A stretch of DNA of 64,000 nt, taken from positions 186,001-250,000 of the forward strand of contig CBDBDN010000005.1 in NCBI GenBank assembly GCA_965203855.1. The letters run 5' to 3'. The notes under the pieces are model-generated. The model saw only the letters and a program-made list of their open reading frames with translations, was not told the origin of the DNA and made no database searches. A program made the position numbers and the translations under genes. Numbering within the stretch: position 1 is the stretch's first letter; each line of letters begins with the position of its first letter. Below, one piece after another: positions 22,423 through 31,631 of the stretch. The stretch is from Bin87 sp965203855 (GTDB lineage Bacteria > Chloroflexota > Dehalococcoidia > Lucifugimonadales > UBA3495).

Positions 22423-24344
22423 TGCGCGGCGGCGGCATTGGCGGCGGCATGATGCGGGGGATGCGCGGCACCTCTGCCGACAGTATGTTTGCGCCGTCCA
22501 ACGACAACCTTACCGACGAGGATGTGGTCGGGCGCGTGTACGACAACAAGGTCGTGATGCGCTTTATGACTTACATCAAGCCGTATCGCAAGTATGCGCT
22601 GATTGCGCTGGCGGCGCTGCTGGTGTACGCCGTGGTCAACGCCAGCATTCCCCTGCTGATAATGTACGGCATCAACTGGGCGGTGGCCGACGGAATTACC
22701 GAGCGGGTGCATATCATCGGCGCTCTCTTTATGGTGATTACCGTCGTCCATTTCCTGTCCAATCGCTTGCAGTTCATTTTCATTTCCCGCACCGGGCAGC
22801 ATATTCTGTATGACTTGCGGTCGGGGATGTTCAGCCATTTGCAGAACCAGTCCAACGCCTTTTATCACCGTACGCCGGTGGGCCGCATTATGTCGCGGAT
22901 GCAGTCGGACGTGTTGCAGTTGCAGGAAACTTTTGAGCTGCTGGCGTTGGCCCTGGCGGAACTGGTAACGGTGGGGGCCATCATCGCCCTGATGCTGATC
23001 GTAAGCTGGCAGCTGGCGCTGGTCTGTATGCTGGTGGTGCCGATACTCACTGTCATAATGATGTACTGGCAGCGGTTCGCCCGCCATTCGTTTATGCGGA
23101 TTCGGCGCGCCATCGCTATGGTCAACGGGGAATACAACCAGAACATTACCGGGGTGCGGGTAGTGCAGAGCCTGAATCGGCAGGACGAAAACCTGGAGCA
23201 TTTCCGCAGCCTGAACCAGGAATATCTGGACGCCAACCTGGAAGCGGCGCGCTACTCCGGCCTGCTGCAACCGCTGGTGGAGCTGCTGATTGGGCTGGGC
23301 ATCGGAATGGGCGTAGTGCTGTTCGGGGGCTGGCTGTTGCAGCTGGACGCTTTGGAAGTAGGCACGCTGGTGGCCTTCGCTTTCTGGATCCAGCGTTTCT
23401 TTGAGCCGATACGGCAGCTGACAATGCAGTACAGCCAGTTGCAGCGCGCCATGGCCGCCGGCGTCCGCATCTTTGAGGTGCTGGACCTGGAACCGGATAT
23501 TAATGACAAGCCGGACGCCGTCGCTTTGCCTGAAATACAGGGGGAAATCCGTTATCAGAATGTGGATTTTCACTATATTGAGGGCGTGGATGTACTGAAA
23601 AACATCAACTTGCACATTGCGGCCGGCGAAAATGTGGCGCTGGTCGGCTCTACGGGGGCCGGCAAAAGCACGCTGGTCAACCTGCTGCATCGCTCTGCCG
23701 ATGTTACCGGTGGCGCCTTGACCATTGACGGCTACGATATTCGGGAGGTGCAGCGGGCTTCGCTGGTGCATCAGATGAGTATGGTGCTGCAAGAGCCGTA
23801 TCTGTTTTCCGGCACGGTGCGGGAGAACATCTGCTACCAGAACCAGGATGCCACCGATGCGGAAATAACGGCGGCGGCCCAAGCCGTTGGCGCTCACGAT
23901 TTCATAATGGAGCTGGATAAAGGCTACGATTCGGAACTGGCCGAGCGCGGCGTTAACTTGAGCATCGGGCAACGGCAGCTAATCAGCTTTGCCCGCGCCA
24001 TCGTGGGCAACCCGCGCATTCTGGTGCTGGACGAGGCTACGGCCAACATTGACACTCACACCGAGCTGTTGATACAGCAGGCGTTGAGCCGCATTCTGAA
24101 AGGGCGCACTTCGATAGTCATCGCGCACCGGCTGTCCACCATCCGCAACGCCGACAAAATCGTGGTGCTGGACCGGGGGCGGGTAGCGGAGGTAGGCAGC
24201 CACGACCAGCTGCTGGAGGCGGGCGGGGTGTACGCGCAGCTGTACGCCATCAACTACGGGCTGTCGGGGCCGAGCGTGGATGTGGCGCCGGTGGGCGGCG
24301 ATGTCATTGGGGTAGATGCATTGTCGCCGGCGGCGGCGGGCTAG
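22419..24344 (+). CDS. ABC exporter half-transporter, subunit B (canonical Walker B, altered signature)
   Basis: 641 residues. A Gly/Met-rich N-terminal tail (MMRGGGIGGGMMRGMRG) precedes the six-helix domain, and the nucleotide-binding domain has Walker A GSTGAGKST at about 410, Walker B LVLDEAT with Glu539, and H-loop IAHRLS. The signature is LSIGQRQL, not LSGGQ. Together with the Asp in subunit A, this gives one complete and one degenerate ATP site, so the pair is a heterodimer. Ends with a 41-base overlap with the convergent hydrolase gene. Confidence 0.92.
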   Translation: MMRGGGIGGGMMRGMRGTSADSMFAPSNDNLTDEDVVGRVYDNKVVMRFMTYIKPYRKYALIALAALLVYAVVNASIPLLIMYGINWAVADGITERVHIIGALFMVITVVHFLSNRLQFIFISRTGQHILYDLRSGMFSHLQNQSNAFYHRTPVGRIMSRMQSDVLQLQETFELLALALAELVTVGAIIALMLIVSWQLALVCMLVVPILTVIMMYWQRFARHSFMRIRRAIAMVNGEYNQNITGVRVVQSLNRQDENLEHFRSLNQEYLDANLEAARYSGLLQPLVELLIGLGIGMGVVLFGGWLLQLDALEVGTLVAFAFWIQRFFEPIRQLTMQYSQLQRAMAAGVRIFEVLDLEPDINDKPDAVALPEIQGEIRYQNVDFHYIEGVDVLKNINLHIAAGENVALVGSTGAGKSTLVNLLHRSADVTGGALTIDGYDIREVQRASLVHQMSMVLQEPYLFSGTVRENICYQNQDATDAEITAAAQAVGAHDFIMELDKGYDSELAERGVNLSIGQRQLISFARAIVGNPRILVLDEATANIDTHTELLIQQALSRILKGRTSIVIAHRLSTIRNADKIVVLDRGRVAEVGSHDQLLEAGGVYAQLYAINYGLSGPSVDVAPVGGDVIGVDALSPAAAG

Positions 24345-25254
24345 GGCGGTGGCCCCTCACCCAAGGTTGGGCCAGGAACTCTTTGATTACGCGGGCCAGT
24401 TCGGCCGGCTGGTCGTAGCCGATGTCGTGGATGGTGTTGGGGATCCAGTGCGCTTGTCCGTTGGGCAGGGCGGCTTCGGCGGCGGCTACCATCAGCTCGC
24501 GCTGGCGGGAGAATTCCGAGTTGGCGCGTTCCGGACGCGGGCCGGCGGCGACTATCAGCGTGGGCGCGGCAACCTGCGGCAGGATGACCGACGGCGGTTC
24601 GTTCCACATTGTTTGCAGCACCTGGGCGTGATTTTCGGGGCGCAGTATGTCGCGCATCTGCCCGTCATCGCCCTCGTACACCATCGTCAGCGCAATGTCG
24701 GCCAGGTCGTCATCCCAGCAGAACGACAAGTTGGAACGCAGCGCTGCCAGGTATTCGGCGCGCGTGCCGGCGACGCGGCGGGGCGCCAGCCGCTGCCGGA
24801 ATGCCTCCCAGGTAGGATTGGGCAGCAGGCCGCCGTCCTGAAAGCCGCCGTCAATCAGAACGAGCCGGCTAACCCGTTCCGGGAACCGGGCGGCCAGATT
24901 GCTGGCGACATGGCCGCCCCAGGAATGGCCCAGCACGGGGACGCGCCCAATGCCCAGATAGTTCAGCAATGCAACGGCGTCCTGCGCCAGCGTCTGCCAG
25001 TCGTAGCCGGCCGGCGCCGCTGTGGTCTGCCCGTGTCCGCGCTGGTCGGGCGCGATGATGCGATAGTCGCCGGCCAGGTAAGGCGCAACGCGGCGATACC
25101 AATGGCCGGAGGAAGCCAACCCGTGCAGGGCCAGCAGCGGCGGATTGCCGGCAGCGCCGCCCCATTCCAGGTAATGGATTTCCAGGCCGTTCAGCCGCGC
25201 CCTGCGGGCGGCGTAGCCGCCCGGAACATTAGTCATTGCATTGGTCATTGCCAT
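24304..25254 (-). CDS. Alpha/beta hydrolase
   Basis: 316 residues from ATG 25254 (TTGGAG site 8 bases upstream). LALHGLASSGHWYRRVAPYLAG (oxyanion-hole HG), PDQRGHGQT, GHSWGGHVA with the nucleophile Ser, and HDIGYDQPAEL with the catalytic His give a standard hydrolase. The acid is probably Asp in the LIVAAGPRPE region or nearby, not certain. The substrate class (ester, epoxide, C-C hydrolase, haloalkane) is not predictable. The C-terminus (SPPPPATMHLPQ) is encoded in the overlap with subunit B of the ABC exporter on the other strand, so the true end may have drifted into it. Confidence 0.85.
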   Translation of the reverse strand: MAMTNAMTNVPGGYAARRARLNGLEIHYLEWGGAAGNPPLLALHGLASSGHWYRRVAPYLAGDYRIIAPDQRGHGQTTAAPAGYDWQTLAQDAVALLNYLGIGRVPVLGHSWGGHVASNLAARFPERVSRLVLIDGGFQDGGLLPNPTWEAFRQRLAPRRVAGTRAEYLAALRSNLSFCWDDDLADIALTMVYEGDDGQMRDILRPENHAQVLQTMWNEPPSVILPQVAAPTLIVAAGPRPERANSEFSRQRELMVAAAEAALPNGQAHWIPNTIHDIGYDQPAELARVIKEFLAQPWVRGHRPSPPPPATMHLPQ

Positions 25255-25450
25255 TAGGTACTCCAAAATCCCCGATACGGAGCCGCCGGCGTCCGAACCG
25301 CCCCGGCGCCGGCAGCCGATATGGGCAATCCAGCGATTATTGGGGATGCCAGGATGCGACAGCAAGATGGGGATATGCTAAAATTGCGGCCTACCGGGTT
25401 CTGCGCTGCGGGCCGGGTTTTACGAGCCAGGTTCTACAGGAAAGATTGCG

Positions 25451-27085
25451 ATGACCGACTTTTATCATCTGGGCGACTGCCAGCCGCTGGCGTCCCGTAT
25501 GTATGCCCGGCTGGATGCCGACGAAGCGCCGGCCCGGCTCAACAGGGGCGATTATACCTTGTGGAGCGACTCGCCGGCTGAAATCAGCAACCGGCTGGGC
25601 TGGCTGGACTTGCCGTCCACGATGCTGGAAACGGCGGGGGAGCTAGAGGAGTTCGGACGGTCGCTCCGCAAAGAGGGCTGCCGCTATGTAGCAGTGCTGG
25701 GGATGGGCGGCAGCAGCCTCGGCCCGGATGTCATCGTGCGTACGGTCGGCTCGGCACCGGATGGTTGCGGCGGCGCGCGGCTGCTGGCTTTGGACAGCAC
25801 GGTGCCGCAGTGGGTGGCGGATACTGCCGCTGCTATTGACTTGGCGCACACCGTTTTTATCGTATCCTCCAAGTCCGGCTCTACTACCGAAAGCAGCGCT
25901 TTCTATACCTACTTTCGCAGCCGGCTCAACGCGGAGGTTGGAGAGGCGGCGGCGGGCGGCCATTTCGTCGCCATTACCGACGCCGGCACGGACTTGGATC
26001 GTCTGGCGCAATCCGATGGTTTCCGGCGCGCTTTTCTGAATGATCCCAATATCGGCGGGCGGTATTCGGCGCTGTCCTGCTTTGGGCTGGCGCCGGCGGC
26101 GTTGGCCGGCGTAGATTTAGGGCGGCTGCTGACGCCGGCCGTGCGGATGCAAGAACGATGCCGTCCGGACGGCGCGGTTGAGGACAACCCCGGCGCCCGG
26201 CTTGGCGCAACCATCGGCGCGCTGGTCAAGGCAGGCCGGGACAAGCTTACTTTGCTGACTACGGAGCGGGCGCGCGGCCTGGGTATGTGGGTAGAGCAGC
26301 TGCTGGCGGAAAGCGCCGGCAAAAGCGGCGCCGGCGTTATTCCTGTCGTCAACGAACCGATGCTGCCGCCCGACGGTTACCGCGACGACCGCTTTTTCGT
26401 CCAGCTGCGCCTGGATGACGATGACAACCGCGCCGTTGATGATGCCGTGTCCGCGCTCAGTGATGCCGGGCTGCCCGTAATCCGCCTGTCGCTGTCGGAC
26501 GCCTATGATGTGGGCGCGGAGTTTTACCGCTGGGAGTATGCCATCGCCGTGGCCGGCCATATCATGGGCATCCATCCTTTTGACCAGCCGGATGTGCAGA
26601 GCGCCAAAGACCGCACCTTGGCGGTGCTGAACGACTACCAGCGCGACGGGCAGCTGCCCCGGCCGCGTTCCGACGGCTTTCGCCGGCTGCGCGACCTGCT
26701 GGACGGGGGCGGCGGCGGCGATTATCTGGCGATTATGGCGTACCTGACCGATACTCCGGCAATTGACGCCGCCATGCAATACCTGCGGCAGCGGGTTGGC
26801 GCCGCTTACGGCATTGCTACTACGGCCGGCTACGGGCCGCGCTATCTGCACTCTACGGGGCAGCTGCATAAGGGCGGCCCGGCGTCCGGCATTTACCTCC
26901 AGTTGACCCATCGGCACGCTGCTGATGTGGACATTCCCGGCTGGCCGTTCAGTTTTGGGGTGCTGGCCGACGCGCAGGCGCTGGGCGACCTGCAATCTCT
27001 GGACGAACTGGGGCGACGCACGGTATCGCTGCGTCTGGAAGGCGACCCGACGGACGCCATCCGCCGGCTGGCCGAATCGCTGTAA
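25451..27085 (+). CDS. pgi: Glucose-6-phosphate isomerase (transaldolase-fusion-type PGI)
   Basis: 544 residues. SIS-type PGI: VLGMGGSSLGPDVI, FIVSSKSGSTTESSAFYTYF, ARGLGMWVEQLLAES, HIMGIHPFDQPDVQSAK and, near the end, GPRYLHSTGQLHKGGP. This matches the PGI half of the bifunctional transaldolase/PGI proteins, but here without the transaldolase half. The enzyme interconverts glucose-6-P and fructose-6-P. First gene of the pgi-gnd-zwf operon (gap 33 bases); a TAAAAT box at 25379-25384 may be its -10. Confidence 0.9.
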   Translation: MTDFYHLGDCQPLASRMYARLDADEAPARLNRGDYTLWSDSPAEISNRLGWLDLPSTMLETAGELEEFGRSLRKEGCRYVAVLGMGGSSLGPDVIVRTVGSAPDGCGGARLLALDSTVPQWVADTAAAIDLAHTVFIVSSKSGSTTESSAFYTYFRSRLNAEVGEAAAGGHFVAITDAGTDLDRLAQSDGFRRAFLNDPNIGGRYSALSCFGLAPAALAGVDLGRLLTPAVRMQERCRPDGAVEDNPGARLGATIGALVKAGRDKLTLLTTERARGLGMWVEQLLAESAGKSGAGVIPVVNEPMLPPDGYRDDRFFVQLRLDDDDNRAVDDAVSALSDAGLPVIRLSLSDAYDVGAEFYRWEYAIAVAGHIMGIHPFDQPDVQSAKDRTLAVLNDYQRDGQLPRPRSDGFRRLRDLLDGGGGGDYLAIMAYLTDTPAIDAAMQYLRQRVGAAYGIATTAGYGPRYLHSTGQLHKGGPASGIYLQLTHRHAADVDIPGWPFSFGVLADAQALGDLQSLDELGRRTVSLRLEGDPTDAIRRLAESL

Positions 27086-27118
27086 TCGCCAAATCTCTGT
27101 AGTCCGGGAGGGGCTGTC

Positions 27119-28033
27119 TTGGAAATCGGAATGATTGGCTTGGGGCGTATGGGCGGCAATATGGCCCAGCGGCTGCTCAACGGCGGCCATACCGTCATCG
27201 CTTTTGACCGGAGTAAGGATGCGCTGTCGGCGCCGGCAGCGGCGGGCGCCGTCGGGGCGGCATCGCTGGCCGACTTGGCGCAGCGTCTGGCGCCGCCGCG
27301 CGCCGTTTGGGTAATGCTGCCGGCCGGCGACATTACGGAGGCCGCCATCGGAGAGTTGTCTCAACTACTGGACGCCGGCGATGCCGTAATTGACGGCGGC
27401 AACGCCAACTACAAAGATACGATGCGGCGGGGCGAACTGCTGGCGGAACGGGGCATCTATCTGCTGGACGCCGGCACCAGCGGCGGCGTGTGGGGATTGA
27501 CTGAGGGTTATTCCCTGATGGTGGGCGGGGATGCAGCAGTGTTTGCCCGGCTGGAACCGATTTTTCAGACGCTGGCGCCGGCGCCGGATTTGGGCTATGC
27601 GCGCGTGGGGCCTACCGGCGCCGGCCATTTCACCAAGATGGTGCATAACGGCGTGGAGTACGGGCTGATGCAAGCCTATGCCGAGGGCTTTGAGCTGTTG
27701 CAGGCCAAGCAGGGCGACTTTGAGCTGGATCTGCTGTCCATCGCCAAAACCTGGCAGTATGGCAGCGTGGTGCGTTCCTGGCTGCTGGATCTGGCGGTGC
27801 GCGCGCTGGAAACGGATCCCGGGCTGGACAATCTGGCGGCTTATGTTGAGGATTCCGGCGAGGGACGCTGGACGGTGAACGAATCGGTAGAGCTGGCGGT
27901 GCCGACGCCGGCGATTACCGCCGCGTTATACCAGCGTTTCCGTTCCCGGCAGCAGGAACCTTACGGCAGCCGGATGCTGGCGGCGCTGCGGAACCAGTTC
28001 GGCGGGCATTCGGTGCGCCCGTCATCCGAATAA
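27119..28033 (+). CDS. gnd: 6-phosphogluconate dehydrogenase (decarboxylating), short form
   Basis: 304 residues with TTG start (GGGAGGGG upstream). NAD(P)-binding MIGLGRMGGNMAQRL, DGGNANYKDT, LDAGTSGGVWGLTEGYSLMVGGD, and GPTGAGHFTKMVHNGVEYGLMQAYAEGFELL with the catalytic Lys-His-Asn. The short, ~300-residue form (GntZ/YqeC-type) is often NAD-dependent. It oxidises 6-phosphogluconate to ribulose-5-P and CO2. Between pgi and zwf. Confidence 0.95.
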   Translation: MEIGMIGLGRMGGNMAQRLLNGGHTVIAFDRSKDALSAPAAAGAVGAASLADLAQRLAPPRAVWVMLPAGDITEAAIGELSQLLDAGDAVIDGGNANYKDTMRRGELLAERGIYLLDAGTSGGVWGLTEGYSLMVGGDAAVFARLEPIFQTLAPAPDLGYARVGPTGAGHFTKMVHNGVEYGLMQAYAEGFELLQAKQGDFELDLLSIAKTWQYGSVVRSWLLDLAVRALETDPGLDNLAAYVEDSGEGRWTVNESVELAVPTPAITAALYQRFRSRQQEPYGSRMLAALRNQFGGHSVRPSSE

Positions 28034-28118
28034 CCGACTCCCGATCCCATTTGTCCGTCCCATTTGCCCGGAGTCCGTTTCTCGGATGCCGGCAACGCTA
28101 TCGGAGGCAGGCTGCATT

Positions 28119-29666
28119 ATGGAATCTGCGCTCCCCAATCAAGAGACAAGCCCCAGCCAGGAAACAACCTCTAATCGGGAAGCCGCCCGGAATCGGGGCG
28201 CCGCCGAGCAGATTACGGCGTTGGTGATTTTTGGGGCGCGCGGCAACCTGACACACCAGAAGCTGGCGCCGGCGCTGTTCAACCTGTACCGCAAGGGTCG
28301 GCTGCCGGATGATGTCCGCATCGTCGGCGTATCCCGGGAGGCGATGGATGATGACGGCTTTCGCGACTGGGTGCGGGGCGGAATGGGCGCCGCGGCGCCG
28401 GCGGAATGGGACGGTTTCGCGCAACGGCTCAGTTATGTAACCGCCGATGTAACCAGCGCGGACGCCCTGGCCGCCGTGCATCAGCATATTGACGACCTTA
28501 CGCCGGAGTCGGACACGGAACCTAACAGCCTGTACTATCTGGCGCTGGCGCCGACGCTGTACGAACCGGCGATTACCGGGCTGCAACAGGCGGGGATGAC
28601 CGCAGACGGTCCGGGCTGGCGCCGCATCGTCATTGAGAAACCTTTTGGCTCCGACATCCGGTCGGCGCGGCGGCTCAACGCCCATATTCACCGGGCTTTT
28701 CGCGAGGAGCAGGTCTATCGCATTGACCATTATCTGGGCAAGGAAACGGTGCAGAACCTGCTGGTTTTCCGGTTCGCCAACTCCATATTTGAACCGGTGT
28801 GGAACCGGAATTACATTGACCAGGTGCAGATTACCGTTGCAGAGGATGTTACGGTGGGCGACCGGGGGCCTTATTACGATGCCGCCGGCGTGCTGCGGGA
28901 TATGTTTCAGAACCATCTGCTCCAACTGCTGGCCCTCATCGCGATGGATCCGCCCTACGCTTTCAATGCGGAGGCGCTGCGGAACGAAAAGGTGAAAGCC
29001 CTCAGCGCCGTGCGCCGCCCCACATTCAGCGAAGTGCGCCATAGTTTGGTAACCGGGCAGTACGAGGGCTATCACTCCGAACCGGGGGTGGCGCCCGGTT
29101 CTTATACGCCGACTTATGCGGCGCTGCGGCTGTACATTGACAACTGGCGGTGGCAGGGGGTGCCGTTTTACCTGCGCTCCGGCAAAGGGCTGTCGCGCAA
29201 GACCACGGAGATGACGGTGCAGTTCCGCTCGCCGCCCCATATGCTGTTTCCGGTGCCCGATGATATTGACATCCCGGGCAACACGCTGTCTATCTGCGTG
29301 CAGCCCAACGAGGGGATGCGGCTGGAGTTTCAGTCGAAAGTTCCGGATGCGGGCCTGGCGATGAAAGCCGTCGCATTGGAGTTTGAGTACGATGACGGCT
29401 TTGCCGGGATTGACATACCGGACGCCTACGAGCGGCTACTGCTGGATGCGCTGGCCGGGGATGCATCGCTGTTCACGCGCAGCGATGAGATTGAGCTGGC
29501 GTGGAGCGTAGTTGACCCGATAATAGACGGGCTGGATTTGCCGGGCGCGCCCACGCCGTACCGCTACCTGCCCGGAATGGACGGCCCGCCGGGGGCGGAT
29601 GAGCTGCTGCAACGGGACGGGCGCCGCTGGCTGCCCGGCTGCGCGGAAGTGGGCTACCGTCTCTAA
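28119..29666 (+). CDS. zwf: Glucose-6-phosphate dehydrogenase
   Basis: 515 residues from ATG 28119, chosen for a GGAGG 11 bases upstream over an ATG 33 bases earlier. Nucleotide motif IFGARGNLTHQKLAPALFNLY, active-site RIDHYLGKETVQNLL with the catalytic His, and the NDP-binding EKPFG. NADP-linked first step of the pentose phosphate pathway. No 6-phosphogluconolactonase gene lies in the operon, so that step must be encoded elsewhere or occur spontaneously. Confidence 0.97.
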   Translation: MESALPNQETSPSQETTSNREAARNRGAAEQITALVIFGARGNLTHQKLAPALFNLYRKGRLPDDVRIVGVSREAMDDDGFRDWVRGGMGAAAPAEWDGFAQRLSYVTADVTSADALAAVHQHIDDLTPESDTEPNSLYYLALAPTLYEPAITGLQQAGMTADGPGWRRIVIEKPFGSDIRSARRLNAHIHRAFREEQVYRIDHYLGKETVQNLLVFRFANSIFEPVWNRNYIDQVQITVAEDVTVGDRGPYYDAAGVLRDMFQNHLLQLLALIAMDPPYAFNAEALRNEKVKALSAVRRPTFSEVRHSLVTGQYEGYHSEPGVAPGSYTPTYAALRLYIDNWRWQGVPFYLRSGKGLSRKTTEMTVQFRSPPHMLFPVPDDIDIPGNTLSICVQPNEGMRLEFQSKVPDAGLAMKAVALEFEYDDGFAGIDIPDAYERLLLDALAGDASLFTRSDEIELAWSVVDPIIDGLDLPGAPTPYRYLPGMDGPPGADELLQRDGRRWLPGCAEVGYRL

Positions 29667-29780
29667 ATCGCGCGTGTGCAACGAGTTGCGTCGCTCCGGT
29701 ACGGCCTTGCGATTTCAGCGGCCGGCGCGGCGTATAATGTCGTCGCTGGCGATGCCGTCATATCGCCCGGAGGAATTTCT

Positions 29781-30608
29781 ATGGTTGCCAAACCTATCGT
29801 AGCCCCGGCTCCGCTGCCGACCGCTGCCCCGGACGCCGCTGCTGCCGCTGCTGCGGATGCCGACCGTTTTCCCGACTTTCCGCCCAGGGATGATATGCAG
29901 AACACCATCTTTATCAATTTGCCCGGCTATCTGGGGGCGCTGCATCTCCATTTTGGCTTTTCTGATGCGGCCATCGTCGTGAGCGAGGTTCCGTTGGGGT
30001 GGGATCGCAGCCAGCGTCTGGGCCTGCTGATACCGGACCTGATGGTGGCATTCAATGTTGACGCCGGGGCCGTGCTGTCCGATGGCGGCTACGCCATCGA
30101 ATACCAGGGCAAGCCGCCGGAATTTGTGCTGGAAGTCGCTTCCAAAACTACCAGCGCGCGGGATGAAGTTATCAAGCGGATGGGCTACGCGGCTTACGGC
30201 ATTCCCGAATACTGGCGGTTTGACAATACGGACGGCGGCCTTTACACCAACGGGCTGTCCGGCGACCGACTGGTCAACGGGAACTACCGGCCGATAGAGG
30301 TACTGGGAACGGCGCACGCGCGCTACCGGGGCTACAGCGCAGTTTTGGGGCTGTATCTGTGCTGGGAGTACGGCAATCTGCGCTGGTATGACCCGGAGTC
30401 GGGCTACCTGCCCACGCAGTACGAGGAGGCGGCAAGCCGGCGGTCGGCGGAGGCGGCGCGCGCGGTTTCCGATGCGGAGCGGATTGCGGAACGGGCGGCC
30501 CGTCGGTCTGCCGAAGCCGCACAACGCGCTGCCGAAGCCGAGCGTGATGCGGAACGCGCCGCCCGCTTGCGCCTGGAGGCGGAAATCAGGCGGCTCCGCA
30601 ATTCCTAG
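29781..30608 (+). CDS. Uma2 family (DUF820) endonuclease-like protein
   Basis: 275 residues; ATG preceded by GGAGGAATTTCT. A low-complexity N-terminus of Ala/Pro (about 1-30) leads to the PD-(D/E)xK-like core: PDLMVAF, PEFVLEVASKTTSARDEVIKRMGYAAYGIPEYWRFD. This is the Uma2 pattern 'PD..vv...P...vEv.S..t...d...K...Y...g..eyW..D'. The last ~80 residues are a coiled coil of Ala/Arg/Glu repeats (RRSAEAARAVSDAERIAERAARRSAEAAQ...). Uma2 proteins are common in Chloroflexota and cyanobacteria, often in many copies; their role is unclear. -10-like TATAATG at 29732. Confidence 0.85.
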   Translation: MVAKPIVAPAPLPTAAPDAAAAAAADADRFPDFPPRDDMQNTIFINLPGYLGALHLHFGFSDAAIVVSEVPLGWDRSQRLGLLIPDLMVAFNVDAGAVLSDGGYAIEYQGKPPEFVLEVASKTTSARDEVIKRMGYAAYGIPEYWRFDNTDGGLYTNGLSGDRLVNGNYRPIEVLGTAHARYRGYSAVLGLYLCWEYGNLRWYDPESGYLPTQYEEAASRRSAEAARAVSDAERIAERAARRSAEAAQRAAEAERDAERAARLRLEAEIRRLRNS

Positions 30609-30613
30609 CCGGT

Positions 30614-31396
30614 TCAGCCATTCGTGAAAATGTCGTTGGCGATGTCCATTGCGCCCCGGGCAAAGGGGATGCCGGAGTACAGCGTCATATGGCCGAACAC
30701 CTCGATAACCTGGTCGGGGGTGAATCCGATGTTGAGGGCGGCGCGGATGTGGCTGCGTAACGGCCCTTCCCGGCCCAGGGTGGCCAGGCAGGTCATCGTG
30801 CAGATACAGCGGCTGGGCAGATCCAGGCCAGGCCGCGTCCAGGTAGCGCCCCAGTAGTATTCGCCGGTGATGCGGCCCAGCTCGCGCTCGGCAGTGGTAG
30901 GCGGCGCGGGCCGGGACGGCTGCGTACCCATATAGCGGCGGCGGAACTCGTCGCCCCGCCGGAACAGGTCGTCCGGGCTTTCGTTGGCGTCGTGGATGCG
31001 GGCCGGAGTGTAGTCAACGCCTTGTTCCTCAAACACGCTTTTGCAGATGCTCAACGCATTGATGCCGGCCGGCGCGCCGCCGTACCAGGTATCGTGGATA
31101 ATCAGCTCCACAATTTGCTCCGGCGTCAGGCCGACATTGAGGGCGTTGCTCAAATGGCGGCGCAGCTGGTTTTCCCGTTGCAGGACGATTAGGGATGACA
31201 GGGTAATCATCTCCCGCTGCGCCGGGGTCAGGGCCGGCCGCTGCCAGATGGTGCCGAACAGGGCCTCGCCGAGGATGCGTTCCAGGTCGGGGGCCAGTTC
31301 CCAGGCGCCGGGGGCCGAGCCGCCGGTGATTTGGCCGCCGCCAAACATACGGCGGGTTTCCTGCCCGCGTTCATAGCGGGCGTTGAGTTCGTTCAT
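30614..31396 (-). CDS. Double carboxymuconolactone decarboxylase (CMD) domain protein
   Basis: 260 residues from ATG 31396. Two CMD repeats: residues ~30-110 (RPALTPAQREMITLSSLIVLQRENQLRRHLSNALNVGLTPEQIVELIIHDTWYGG) and ~175-255 (RPGLDLPSRCICTMTCLATLGREGPLRSHIRAALNIGFTPDQVIEVFGHMTLYSGIPFARGAMDIA). The AhpD CxxC redox pair is not present, so this is the decarboxylase/lactone-hydrolase-like branch and not a peroxidase adaptor. Such doubled CMDs are common in aromatic or terpenoid-degrading bacteria. Convergent with Uma2. Confidence 0.85.
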   Translation of the reverse strand: MNELNARYERGQETRRMFGGGQITGGSAPGAWELAPDLERILGEALFGTIWQRPALTPAQREMITLSSLIVLQRENQLRRHLSNALNVGLTPEQIVELIIHDTWYGGAPAGINALSICKSVFEEQGVDYTPARIHDANESPDDLFRRGDEFRRRYMGTQPSRPAPPTTAERELGRITGEYYWGATWTRPGLDLPSRCICTMTCLATLGREGPLRSHIRAALNIGFTPDQVIEVFGHMTLYSGIPFARGAMDIANDIFTNG

Positions 31397-31518
31397 CGTA
31401 TGCCTACCTTGCTTGCCGATCACCCCCACATCGGGGCGTATGGCGTATGGGATGGATGCTCGCAGTGTACGACTGCCGGCGGGATGGCGCAACAGCGGGT
31501 CATTTTGGCGGCACAGGG

Positions 31519-31547
31519 TTGACGCATCTTGTGACCCGTGTTAGTAT
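31519..31547 (+). promoter_or_regulatory. Promoter of the TIR gene
   Basis: TTGACG (31519-31524), 17-base spacer, TAGTAT (31542-31547). The leader to the start codon would be about 80 nt. Confidence 0.65.
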
Positions 31548-31631
31548 CACAAATCGTAAGCGGATTATGCGTTGAACATTTGGTTCCACCGACGAATCGT
31601 TACGGTAACTTCGCATCAAAATGAGACGGCA

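Noticed and set aside
22338..23972. 544-residue minus-strand protein opposite the ABC subunit
   Set aside because: Antisense shadow, His/Gln-rich, no domain.
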